A stretch of 64,000 nucleotides of DNA from Aquimarina acroporae (lineage in GTDB: Bacteria > Bacteroidota > Bacteroidia > Flavobacteriales > Flavobacteriaceae), in NCBI RefSeq assembly GCF_023195925.1, contig NZ_JALPRE010000011.1, positions 248,001-312,000 on the forward strand, in the 5' to 3' direction. The position numbers and the translations under genes are program-made. How positions within the stretch are numbered: position 1 is the stretch's first letter; every line of letters begins with the position of its first letter. Positions 14,974 through 24,500 of the stretch are shown here, piece by piece. Under the pieces are notes generated by a model that saw only the letters and a program-made list of their open reading frames with translations, did not search any database and was not told the origin of the DNA.

Positions 14974-15909
14974 TTACTTTTCTATCGAAAGTGATCTCAA
15001 TTTCAGATCGGCTTTTTTTATTCTCTTCGTATCGTTCTGTATCTTTTTTCCTGAAGTAGCATTCTTGAAAAGCAGATGACCTCTACCTTTAAAACGATAT
15101 ACTGTTCCAGATGTTGGATGATACAATTCTATGGTACTATCATTTATAACGGATAACTCAAAGTATTCATTGCCCAGATACGAATAATCAAGTGTTAAAA
15201 TTTTCCTATAAAAATCATTCGCAATATCATTTACCTCATAATGCCCTACATAATCATAGAAAAGAGCATCAATTGGAGTTCCATTTTGATCTTGTGAACT
15301 TTTGAAATTATCTCCAGATCCGTAGTATAAAAACTTCATGTAGTTTTCATTGTCAAATTCATTCAAGGCACCAAACTCACTGGTAAATACCTTTTCCCAG
15401 GTTTCATATTCCTGAAGGAAATAATGAATATTATCATAAAACACTAAATCGTAATCGAAATTGCTTCTTTGATAACCTACCAAGTAATAACTGGTGTTGG
15501 TTACACTATCGTAGACTTCGATTTCATTACTTGATATTTGAGAGATCGACAAGTTGTAGGTACCATCGATATCATGACTAATATCTACAGAGGTGCGAAA
15601 CACATCATAAAATCCAACATCTAAACCAAAACCTCCTCCATTATCACCGATTCCCACCAGGTTATTATTGGCATAAAATGTTCCGTTTCTAAAGGAAACT
15701 GTAAACGCTTTCTGTAAAAAAGGAACTTCTCCGTTTCCTCGGGTTCGTTCTATATCTACATACCAGATTTCGTAACTGTGTAGTAGTGAATTTAAGCTTA
15801 TCGTAGGTTCTTCGATAAAAACATCATCCTCGATAACCACTTCTGCAACACAAGAGGTTAACAACATAGAACCTAAAACCATAACCGAAAGTAATTTTAA
15901 TGTCTTCAT
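14974..15909 (-). CDS. Lipoprotein of unknown function
   Basis: The 311-residue protein has a lipoprotein signal (LLTSCVAEV, lipobox Cys at residue 20) followed by an acidic stretch, so it is probably envelope-anchored. The mature part is rich in aromatic and beta-prone residues (YEIWYVDIERT...GNGEVPFLQKAFTVSFRNG) and seems to contain two similar halves: SLLHSYEIWYV and YFLQEYETWEKVF open each, and each ends with a lipocalin-like 'EIEVYDS...YYLVGYQ' / 'STIELYHPTSGTVYRFKG' strand pair. I do not recognise the family. The last ~25 residues are strongly basic. Divergent from gpsA. Confidence 0.7.
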   Translation of the reverse strand: MKTLKLLSVMVLGSMLLTSCVAEVVIEDDVFIEEPTISLNSLLHSYEIWYVDIERTRGNGEVPFLQKAFTVSFRNGTFYANNNLVGIGDNGGGFGLDVGFYDVFRTSVDISHDIDGTYNLSISQISSNEIEVYDSVTNTSYYLVGYQRSNFDYDLVFYDNIHYFLQEYETWEKVFTSEFGALNEFDNENYMKFLYYGSGDNFKSSQDQNGTPIDALFYDYVGHYEVNDIANDFYRKILTLDYSYLGNEYFELSVINDSTIELYHPTSGTVYRFKGRGHLLFKNATSGKKIQNDTKRIKKADLKLRSLSIEK

Positions 15910-16032
15910 AAGCTGTGTGTTTTCAATTTCCTATTTCAGAAACCAAAACACGTGCCAAAATCATATTTACCTGATAATCAGTTTTTTATTTTGATTTCTA
16001 TTTTCCTTATTTTTGAGCCAATAAATAGATCT

Positions 16033-17028
16033 ATGGAAAACAGTCCGAAATTTGCGGTTATTGGTGGTGGTAGTTGGGCAACCGCTATTGTAAAAATGCT
16101 TACCGAAAACCTCGATGAGATAGGTTGGTATATGCGTAGTGTATATGCGCTGGAACATCTCAAAAGACAACAACATAATCCTAATTATCTTAGTTCTGTT
16201 GAATTTAAGCTGGAACAACTAAAACTTACCAACGATATTAATGAAGCTGTAGAATATGCCGATTATCTGATATTTGCGATTCCATCGGCTTTCCTGCATA
16301 CTGAGCTTCAAAAACTTACTGCTTCTTTAGAAGGTAAAGTGATTTTTTCGGCGATTAAAGGGATTGTTCCCGAAACGGGATTAATCGTTGGAGAACATTT
16401 TCATGATGAATATAATATTCCATTCAATAATATTGGTGTTATTACCGGTCCTTGCCATGCCGAGGAGGTAGCACTTGAACGTTTATCTTATCTCACTATT
16501 GCTTCAAACGACGAAGAAAAAGCAAAAGTAATGGCAGATCATTTGAGCAGTTACTATATTAAATGTAAAATTAGTGACGATATCATAGGTACCGAGTATG
16601 CTGCGGTACTTAAAAACATTTACTCTGTTGCAGCAGGAATAGCTCACGGATTGGGTTATGGCGATAACTTTCAAAGTGTATTAATGAGTAATGCCATTCG
16701 TGAAATGAAGCGTTTCATTAAGAAAGTACATAAAATGAAACGTAACATTAACAACTCTGCTTATCTAGGAGATTTACTGGTAACGGGGTACTCTGTTTTT
16801 TCGCGTAATCGTATGTTTGGTAATATGATTGGCAAGGGGTATACCGTAAAAAGTGCGCAAATGGAAATGAATATGGTTGCAGAAGGATACTATGCCGCCA
16901 AAACAGCCTACGAACTAGATGCGACAGCCACCACTCGCACGCCAATTATAGATGCAGTTCATGACGTTTTATACGAAAACAAAAATCCTAAAAAAGTATT
17001 TAAAAAGTTGGCCGAGAAGCTAGATTAA
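16033..17028 (+). CDS. gpsA: Glycerol-3-phosphate dehydrogenase [NAD(P)+]
   Basis: GpsA reduces dihydroxyacetone phosphate to sn-glycerol-3-phosphate, the backbone of membrane phospholipids. The N-terminal Rossmann motif GGGSWATA follows the start directly, and the C-terminal half carries the catalytic-lysine region AAVLKNIYSVAAGIAHGLGYGDN and the substrate-binding GDLLVTGYSVFSRNR. The ATG at 16033 gives 331 residues, the normal length; the upstream ATG at 15952 would add 27 hydrophobic residues and is unlikely. It heads a probable transcript with the NTF2-like and sulfurtransferase genes (40 and 17 bases apart). Cytoplasmic. Confidence 0.95.
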   Translation: MENSPKFAVIGGGSWATAIVKMLTENLDEIGWYMRSVYALEHLKRQQHNPNYLSSVEFKLEQLKLTNDINEAVEYADYLIFAIPSAFLHTELQKLTASLEGKVIFSAIKGIVPETGLIVGEHFHDEYNIPFNNIGVITGPCHAEEVALERLSYLTIASNDEEKAKVMADHLSSYYIKCKISDDIIGTEYAAVLKNIYSVAAGIAHGLGYGDNFQSVLMSNAIREMKRFIKKVHKMKRNINNSAYLGDLLVTGYSVFSRNRMFGNMIGKGYTVKSAQMEMNMVAEGYYAAKTAYELDATATTRTPIIDAVHDVLYENKNPKKVFKKLAEKLD

Positions 17029-17067
17029 TTATTCTTATCTTCATAGCTCATTTATTATAGAAAAGCT

Positions 17068-17523
17068 ATGACCGAAGTTATCGAGAAATTCTATACCGCA
17101 TTCAGCAAATTAGATGCCGATACCATGATCTCATGTTATCATGATGATATCGTTTTTGAAGACCCAGGATTCGGAAAACTAGAAGGAGAACGTGCCAAAG
17201 CTATGTGGCAAATGCTGTGTGCCAATGCCAGAGATTTTACCTTAGAGTACAGTGACGTTAAAGCAAATGATACTTCAGGATCTGCACATTGGGAAGCCAA
17301 GTATACATTTAGCCAAACCGGAAGAAAGGTACACAATCGTATCGATGCCGAATTTGAATTTAAAGATGGGAAAATCATAAAACACACCGATCATTTTAAC
17401 TTACATCGATGGGCCTCTCAAGCCATAGGCTGGAAAGGAAAATTACTTGGAGGAACAGGATTTTTCAAGAAAAAACTAATACAACAAACCAATAGATTAT
17501 TAGATAAATATATGTCTGCCTGA
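17068..17523 (+). CDS. NTF2-like/SnoaL-type protein
   Basis: At 151 residues it shows the NTF2-like pattern: an N-terminal helix with FYTAFSKLDADTMISCYHDDIVFEDPGFGKLEG, then antiparallel strands ending HTDHFNLHRW. This fold includes SnoaL-type cyclases, isomerases and many binding proteins, so a specific reaction cannot be assigned. It lies 40 bases after gpsA and 17 bases before the sulfurtransferase gene, so it is likely co-transcribed. It is one of three NTF2/SnoaL-like small proteins in this window. Cytoplasmic. Confidence 0.75.
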   Translation: MTEVIEKFYTAFSKLDADTMISCYHDDIVFEDPGFGKLEGERAKAMWQMLCANARDFTLEYSDVKANDTSGSAHWEAKYTFSQTGRKVHNRIDAEFEFKDGKIIKHTDHFNLHRWASQAIGWKGKLLGGTGFFKKKLIQQTNRLLDKYMSA

Positions 17524-17539
17524 TTTTTAACACACAATC

Positions 17540-18388
17540 ATGAATACCATAAACATTACCACTCCCCTCGTGTCTGTATCGTGGCTTTCAGAACACCTCA
17601 ACGACCCAGATCTTATAATTCTTGATGCTACCATCAAAAAAGTTGCTTCTAACCATAATGAAAAATACCCTGACCTGAGTATAAAAGACAGTCGCTTTTT
17701 TGATATTAAAAAAGTGTTTTCTGATAAAAGTACAGATATACCCAACATGCTACCATCTGCCGAGACTTTTGCCAAAGCTTGCGAGCAATTGGGAATAAGC
17801 TCTCATCATAAAATTGTAGTGTATGATAAAATAGGCATGTACTCTAGTGCCAGAGTATGGTGGATGTTCAAAATCATGGGGCATACTCAAATTGCAGTGC
17901 TAGATGGTGGTTTTCCTGCCTGGCAGCGAGCTAATTTACCTGTTGAAGAATATTCTTCAGCACAAAAATATACTCAAGGAAGTTTTAAGGCTGTGTTTAA
18001 CCCAAAACTAGTGACCGATGCAGCAACTATTTTGAACAAAATAAATGACGAAGACACCTTAGTCTTAGATGCAAGATCATCGGGGAGGTTTTTGGCTCAG
18101 GAACCAGAACCCAGAGCAAGCCTAAAAGGAGGCCATATTCCAAATTCGAAGAGTCTTCATTATGAGCGGGTACTAGAAAATGGAACTATGAAATCTATTG
18201 ATGAACTAAAAGAAATACTCGACAGTTTTAATATTGAAGATAAAAAACTGATCTTTACCTGTGGTTCAGGAATCACAGCATGCATTATTATGCTGGCGGC
18301 AGAAATAGCTGGATATGAGAATGCATCTGTTTATGATGGTTCCTGGAGCGAATGGGGACAACTAGAAGGAGTTCCTATCGAAAAATAA
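17540..18388 (+). CDS. sseA: Two-domain rhodanese sulfurtransferase
   Basis: Two rhodanese domains are visible: an inactive N-terminal one (WLSEHLNDPDLIILDATIKK ... YDKIGMYSSARVWWMFKIMG) and a C-terminal one whose active-site loop TCGSGITACI holds the catalytic cysteine. The CGSGxTA form matches 3-mercaptopyruvate sulfurtransferases (SseA) better than the CRKGxTA/CRxG form of thiosulfate sulfurtransferases. It transfers sulfane sulfur to cyanide or thiols. At 282 residues it has the usual length. It is the last gene of the gpsA run. Cytoplasmic. Confidence 0.87.
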   Translation: MNTINITTPLVSVSWLSEHLNDPDLIILDATIKKVASNHNEKYPDLSIKDSRFFDIKKVFSDKSTDIPNMLPSAETFAKACEQLGISSHHKIVVYDKIGMYSSARVWWMFKIMGHTQIAVLDGGFPAWQRANLPVEEYSSAQKYTQGSFKAVFNPKLVTDAATILNKINDEDTLVLDARSSGRFLAQEPEPRASLKGGHIPNSKSLHYERVLENGTMKSIDELKEILDSFNIEDKKLIFTCGSGITACIIMLAAEIAGYENASVYDGSWSEWGQLEGVPIEK

Positions 18389-18480
18389 ATAAACCAAAAT
18401 TAGCCGAACCTCGTTATGAAATAAGCTACACCATAGTTTTTGACATACATCGAAAATGATTATGTAGCGATTTACATAGC

Positions 18481-18504
18481 TGCACTAAGCTTAGTCGAAG
18501 TGTG
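18481..18504. repeat. Intergenic repeat around palindrome ACTAAGCTTAGT
   Basis: A perfect 12-bp palindrome (18484-18495) is followed by CGAAGTG. The form resembles the 'ACTGAGCTTGTCGAAGTG' family of short dispersed repeats in many Bacteroidota genomes (known from general experience, not checked here). A poorer match, TTCGACAGGCTTAGTTC, lies at 31376-31392. Confidence 0.4.
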
Positions 18505-18527
18505 ACCTCAAAAAATAGTATAAACAC

Positions 18528-19628
18528 ATGAAATATTACGTTACTTCTCTTTTGACCGTGCTAATGATTTGCACAACCTTAACCGCACAAAAATCTCAGT
18601 TTACGTTGGATGATTTTTATGCAGAAAACCCAGCCTTAGATGCTACGGTAGATTCTATCTACAATACGCTGTCAGAAAAGCAAAAGGTGGCACAAATGAT
18701 TATTAGCTGCACCGGAGAATTGGGTAAACCAGAAGCAACTGTAAAAAAATTGGCTAAGGATACTATTATTGGGGGTGTTGTTTTCTTAAAAGGAAGTAAA
18801 AAGACACATACCAATACCATTAATGAACTCAATACAATCTCTGAAAATAACAAAACCCTACCTCTTATTTTCAGTATGGATGCCGAACCTAGTTTATTTG
18901 CCAGTCGTATTAAAGGAGCAAAAGACGTAGGTAAAACCATAGATATTAAGTCTGAAGCGAAATCAGATTCGGTAGTGAATATCATAAATAAAGAACTTAA
19001 AGAAATAGGGGTGCATCATAACTTTGCTCCCGTACTGGATATTAGCCCCGGCAACGAAGCGATAAAATCTCGTAGTTATGGTAATAATAAAGACTCTGTC
19101 ATTAATCTTGCCAATAGATTTATAAAATGTACACAAGAAGGAGGCATTATAGCCACGGCTAAGCACTTTCCTGGGCACGGATTGGTAAAAGGAGATACCC
19201 ACAAACAAAGTGTATATATAGATGGGCCGTTGCAAGAGGTAGACAACTATACGCCTATTATTGCAGATGGTGTTTTATCGATTATGATAGCACACATCAC
19301 CGTTGTGAATAATGATATTTTTGGAACCGATGGGCTACCCTCTAGTTGTTCCCGAAGAATCATAACCGATTTGCTAAAAGAAGGTATGTGTTTCGATGGT
19401 ATTGTGGTTTCTGATGCCTTAAATATTATGAAAGCCGTTACTATTTTAGATAATGCGCCGTTATTGGCTTCTAAAGCCGGATGCGATATGATTTTGATGC
19501 CCCAAGACGAGCGAAAGACGATGAACTCTATTCTTGAAGAAACCAAAAAAGACCCAGAATACCATAAGCAAGTGATCGCATCGGTAAAAAAGATTTTACG
19601 ATTAAAAATTTGTGCTGGGATTATTTAA
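18528..19628 (+). CDS. Exported glycoside hydrolase family 3 N-terminal domain protein
   Basis: The 366-residue protein has a signal peptide (residues ~1-20, ending LTAQ) and one GH3 (beta/alpha)8 domain. It carries the NagZ-like KHFPGHG...GDTH motif, in which the histidine acts as general acid/base, and the nucleophile segment IVVSDALNIMKAV. NagZ-type enzymes cut beta-N-acetylglucosamine from muropeptides or chitin fragments. The second GH3 domain of larger family members is absent. It begins 139 bases after the sulfurtransferase and is followed by a lipoprotein gene 19 bases later. Substrate not proven. Confidence 0.8.
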   Translation: MKYYVTSLLTVLMICTTLTAQKSQFTLDDFYAENPALDATVDSIYNTLSEKQKVAQMIISCTGELGKPEATVKKLAKDTIIGGVVFLKGSKKTHTNTINELNTISENNKTLPLIFSMDAEPSLFASRIKGAKDVGKTIDIKSEAKSDSVVNIINKELKEIGVHHNFAPVLDISPGNEAIKSRSYGNNKDSVINLANRFIKCTQEGGIIATAKHFPGHGLVKGDTHKQSVYIDGPLQEVDNYTPIIADGVLSIMIAHITVVNNDIFGTDGLPSSCSRRIITDLLKEGMCFDGIVVSDALNIMKAVTILDNAPLLASKAGCDMILMPQDERKTMNSILEETKKDPEYHKQVIASVKKILRLKICAGII

Positions 19629-19637
19629 TAATCCCAG
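19615..19637 (+). other. Hairpin overlapping the GH3 stop codon and next gene's leader
   Basis: CTGGGATTA and TAATCCCAG form a 9-bp stem that contains the GH3 stop codon in or beside its loop and ends ten bases before the ATG at 19648. No T run follows, so it is not a terminator; it may tune translation of the downstream lipoprotein. Confidence 0.45.
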
Positions 19638-19647
19638 GTAAAAACAC

Positions 19648-20556
19648 ATGAAGTATCTATTCATCATAGGCATAGTTTTCTTGAGCATTGCAGGCTGCAA
19701 TTCAAAAGAAAAGAAAAGCACTACAGGTGAACTATTGTTATCTAAACCGGTTCCAGAAGATACTCCTGCTCCTTTTCTTCCTGAACTTGTAGATCATAAT
19801 GCAATGGTTCACAAAGGTATCTTTTCTAATGACCTTTCTGAATATTATTATACCACTTCTAAAAAAGATTTCACACAATTTAATACGTATATGGTTAAAA
19901 AAAGTAATGGTCGATGGTCTTCACCTCTACCCGCTTTTTTTAATAGTACCTACAACGATCACGGCATGAGTTTCTCTCCCGATGGAAACACTCTATATTT
20001 TAGCTCTACACGACCTACAGACATAGACTCCATACCAAATACCTGGCATTTATGGAAGGCTAAAAAAGTGAATGACCAATGGGGTGAATCTTCATATATT
20101 TCTATCCCTAACCTTAATGATAAACTTGTTTCTCACCCAAGCATAACTAAGGACGGTACACTATATTTTCATGTTAGTAATCTCGATTATAGTGATATGG
20201 CCATCTATTCTTCGCAATATATCGATGGAAAGTTTCAAAAAGCTACAAAACTAAACTTTGGGCTCACAAATAAGGCTGGATTTTGCACTCCTTATGTTTC
20301 TCCAGATCATGATTATCTGGTATTTGCAAAGGTAGGAACGTCACTTACCCTATATATTAGCTATAGAACCGAAGGGTTGTGGTCACCGCCAATAGAATTA
20401 CCCAAAGCGATTAATACAGGAGGGCAAGGCAACCCATATATAACTCCCAATGGTGAGTTTCTGTTTTATACGCAACGAGACACTACAAATACATGGCACA
20501 TAAACTGGGTCGCTACTCGATCATTTATCAACACCAAAAAAACATCTCATGAGTAA
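19648..20556 (+). CDS. Lipoprotein with TolB/PD40-type WD40-like repeats
   Basis: The lipoprotein signal ends LSIAGCNSKEKK (Cys at residue 17). The mature 285 residues contain PD40-type propeller blades: GMSFSPDGNTLYFSSTRPT, HPSITKDGTLYFHVS, PYVSPDHDYLVFAK and PYITPNGEFLFYTQRD, each with the S/T-PDG-x-x-L-x-F pattern of the TolB beta-propeller. It probably binds a protein or oligosaccharide partner in the envelope. It follows the GH3 gene by 19 bases and overlaps the next gene by 8 bases, so the three are one transcription unit. Confidence 0.8.
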   Translation: MKYLFIIGIVFLSIAGCNSKEKKSTTGELLLSKPVPEDTPAPFLPELVDHNAMVHKGIFSNDLSEYYYTTSKKDFTQFNTYMVKKSNGRWSSPLPAFFNSTYNDHGMSFSPDGNTLYFSSTRPTDIDSIPNTWHLWKAKKVNDQWGESSYISIPNLNDKLVSHPSITKDGTLYFHVSNLDYSDMAIYSSQYIDGKFQKATKLNFGLTNKAGFCTPYVSPDHDYLVFAKVGTSLTLYISYRTEGLWSPPIELPKAINTGGQGNPYITPNGEFLFYTQRDTTNTWHINWVATRSFINTKKTSHE

Positions 20557-20944
20557 TACCACCGGACTTGCCTTATGGCATCAATTTGTTACAGAGCGAA
20601 ATACTGCAAATCTTGGAGAATTAATTGCCGACGATGCCGTACTATATTCTCCCGTGGTATGGACCCCACAAAAAGGGAAATTTATTGTGAGCATGTATTT
20701 AACCGCTGCCGCAAGCATCATTGCCAATGAGCATTTTAAATATGTTCGTGAGGTTATCAATGACGAGCATAGTATTCTTGAATTTACTACCGAAATTGAT
20801 GGGGTAACCGTAGAAGGAGTAGATATGCTTACTTTTAACCAAGAAGGAAAACTAGAAGCCATCAAAGTAATGGTACGCCCCTTAAAAGCGATGCAGGTAG
20901 TGCACAAAAAAATGGGCGAGTTTCTGGAACAGATGAAAAAGTAA
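20549..20944 (+). CDS. SnoaL/NTF2-like protein
   Basis: The 131-residue protein matches the SnoaL-like pattern: WHQFVTERNTANLGELIADDAVLYSPVVWTPQKGK at the start, then strands with YVREVINDEHSILEFTTEIDGVTVEGVDMLTFNQEGKLEAIKVMVRP. Such proteins are cytoplasmic enzymes or binding proteins of many kinds, so no reaction is assigned. Its start codon lies 8 bases inside the lipoprotein gene in another frame, indicating translational coupling. No signal peptide, unlike the two genes before it. Confidence 0.75.
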   Translation: MSNTTGLALWHQFVTERNTANLGELIADDAVLYSPVVWTPQKGKFIVSMYLTAAASIIANEHFKYVREVINDEHSILEFTTEIDGVTVEGVDMLTFNQEGKLEAIKVMVRPLKAMQVVHKKMGEFLEQMKK

Positions 20945-21520
20945 CGAGTAAGGATTTAAACCTACCTATAACCATTTCTAAACCCCTTCTATGATATCAA
21001 GTACACCTCAACGGCTAGTTTTTTGATCTCTACAAGAGGTTCTGTATATATAACTATCTATCTGTTACTCTTTCTAAACAGTTGAGTGAGTGGTGCCAAC
21101 CTATTCTTAACCCCTTTGTACTACTTCATAACCCAAAATAAAGATCAAACAACCCCTTCTAAACGTCTATACAACCTCTTGCAAACATAGTATCACCGCT
21201 ATAAAACACTTTGAGATACCAACTAAACATTTACAAACCGCTTCGAAGCAGTTTAGAACCCGATAAAAGGGGTTATGAACCACCCAAAACACATTAAAAC
21301 GGAAGTTATCTTTTCTTTTAAAAAACTACATTTTGGTACAGATTTCTGTATACGCATCCCGTTTCTGACCCATAATTTTGCCCCTGGTTGTTGTCATGCA
21401 CGAGCAACAACAAAACTTTAACATTTGGTCATGCTTGAGTTTCATTTTTTGAAACTGGCATGCGATATTATTGCATTACGATAGTTCAACGCAATAGTTT
21501 TAATAGTTTGTATTTAGGTC
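20945..21520. other. 576-base non-coding stretch before the RHS gene, with two hairpins
   Basis: No convincing gene is seen here. Short AACCCCTT-like words recur (around 20983, 21112, 21152). A 7-bp stem GTTGTTG/CAACAAC lies at 21387-21411. A larger imperfect hairpin lies at 21430-21462: an outer CATGC/GCATG and an inner AGTTTCA/TGAAACT around a five-T loop. These are close to the RHS start and could belong to its 5' leader or to a relic. Confidence 0.5.
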
Positions 21521-24500
21521 ATGAATAAAAATATCATATATATTAGTATTGTAATGTGTTTGGGAATGCAGTTGCAGGCCCAAACCACATTATCAGACAA
21601 GAATTATGTGTATTCTAATATTCCCCAGCAACCCATAACGGTAGGTGAGTTAGAAAGTCCTAACTGTACTACACTCGATGGGGAGTATATAGAATCGGTC
21701 ACCTATTTTGATGGATTGGGAAGACCTACACAACAAAGAGCCATAAAAGCCTCGCCTAATCAAAAGGATATTGTTACTCATATTACCTATGATGATCTGG
21801 GTAGACAAACCAAAGAGTATTTACCCTTTGAGTCGAATGCAGCAGTGGGAGAGTATACTACGGTGAATATCACCAATGATATTAACACCTATTATAAAAA
21901 CACCTATGCCGATGACTTTACAGGCGTAGCTACCGCTAATATCAATGCGTATGCTGAAAAGGTGTATGAAGACTCTCCACTGGGTAGAGTGTTAAAGCAA
22001 GGTGCACCAGGAACAGCTTGGAAAGCCAATCCTACTAGTGATAGCGATCACACCATTAAATTTGGTTGGGAGGCCAATATAGCCAATGAAGTGGTACGTT
22101 TTGAGGTGGCTTTTGCTAATCCTGCCAATACCGAAGCCCCAAGTCTGATAAAAAACAATCATTATGGAGCTGGAGAACTTATGGTCACCACTACCAAAGA
22201 TGAAAACTGGACTGTGGCAGATGGGAATAACCATACCACCAAAGAGTACACCAACAAACAAGGGCAAGTAGTATTGAAAAGAACCTTTGCTTCGACAAAT
22301 TCAGCAAGTTCTGAGGCACATGACACCTATTATGTCTATGATGATTTTGGGAATCTGACCTATGTGATCCCTCCCAAGGTAACTGTTAATGATGGTGTTT
22401 CTGCTACCGAGCTAGCCGAACTCTGTTACCAATATATCTATGATGGGCGTAACCGCCTTGTTGAAAAGAAAATACCAGGGAAAGACTGGGAGTATATCGT
22501 GTATGATATCTTAGACCGACCGGTTTTTACACAACATGGAAACCAACGTGGTGTAAATACAGGGAAAACCTATAATTGTTGGGATGTAACCCGTTATGAT
22601 GCTTTAGGGAGAATAGCCTATACCGGGGTGATGATTAATAATGTAAATCGAAAATTATTACAAAGTCGTACTACCAATGCCAATGATCCTTTGCATGAAA
22701 CCAAACAAGGAACCGAAGTAAACATTGCAGGTACTATGGTACACTATAGTAGAAATACCTATTTATCAAGTTCGATGACCAAGGTATATACTGTGAATTA
22801 CTACGATACCTATAGTTTTGACAAAGGTTTACTATCTACTCCAACCACAGTATTAGGGCAAGCAGTAACGACCAACACCAAATCCCTACCTACAGGAAGC
22901 AAAGTGCGAGTATTAGGTACCGATGACTGGATTACTACCGTCACCTATTACGATGCCAAAGGAAGACCGATCTATATAAGCAGTGAAAATGAATACCTAC
23001 ACACCACTGATATTATAGAGACCGAGCTTGATTTTACAGGTAGGGTACTACAAACCAAAACGAGTCATACCAAAGGGAGTAATGCTGCTATCGTTACTAT
23101 AGATACATTTGAGTATGATCATATGGGTAGAGTGACTCAGCAAACCCAAAAGATTAATAGCCAAGATGAGGAGCTTATTGCAAGCAATAGCTATGATGCG
23201 TTAGGGCAATTAACCGCTAAGAATGTTGGTAGTGGATTACAACAAATAGACTACGCCTACAATGTTCGTGGTTGGCTTAAAGGGATTAACGATGTTGATA
23301 ATTTAGGTAGTGATCTTTTTGGGTTTAAGATTAGCTACAATAACCCTAGTGTTACAGGAGTAGGAGTGCCAGCCTTGTATAATGGAAACATAAGTGAGAC
23401 ACAATGGAAAACAGCTAATGATAATAAGAAAAGAGCCTATGGATATTTGTATGATGACTTAAATCGAATAAAAATTACTCGATATACAGACAATATGAAT
23501 GCCTATACGGGGCAGTATAATACAGCGTATTCATACGATAAAATGGGGAATATGTTGACATTAGGGAGAAATACCACCAACGGAGCAGGCTCTTATAATC
23601 AAATTGATAATTTGGTATACCGGTATTCACCTACTAGCAATAAATTGCTAGCTGTAACCGATAATAGTACATCTACCGAAGGGTTTAATGATGGCAACAA
23701 AACTGGTGATGATTTTGAGTACGATAGCAATGGTAATATGATTGTTGATCATAACAAAGGGATCTCAAGTATTACCTACAACCATCTCAATTTACCGGAA
23801 ACAGTTTCTATAAGTAATAGTCAGGGAACCGGAACAATTACTTATATTTACGACGCCACTGGGGCTAAACAAAAAAAGATAGTCACAGATGGAAGTTCTG
23901 TAACAAATACTGAGTATGCTGGAGGGTATTTATATAAAAATAATACCCTTGAATTTATAAGTATGGCAGAAGGATATATTGAACCAAATAATAGCAACGG
24001 TTTTGATTATGTCTATCAATACACAGATAATGTAGGGAATATACGATTATCTTATAAAGATGCGAATGGAAATGGTACTATCTCTCAAGATGAAATACTA
24101 GAAGAGAATAACTATTATCCTTTTGGGTTAAAGCACAAAGGATATAACACTCTAGTATCGAGTACAAATACCGCTTTAAATTTTAAGTATAATGGTGTTG
24201 AGTTAGAAGAAGGGTTAGGCTTTAATCTCTATGAGATGGAGGTAAGACAATATGACCCCACTATAGCTCGTTGGACAGGAATTGATCCCGTTACACACCA
24301 TTCTATGTCTACCTATAACAGCTTTGATAACAATCCTGTGTATTGGGCAGACCCAAGTGGTGCTAATGCTGAAGATTTAGTTAATGAAATTATTAGTAAA
24401 TCGTCTGGATATAGTTCTTCTAAATGGAAATCTAATGAAGATGGGACATTCAGCGCTAGTAAAGGTAGAACAGCGGGAGAAAAAAATGATTCTGATAATC

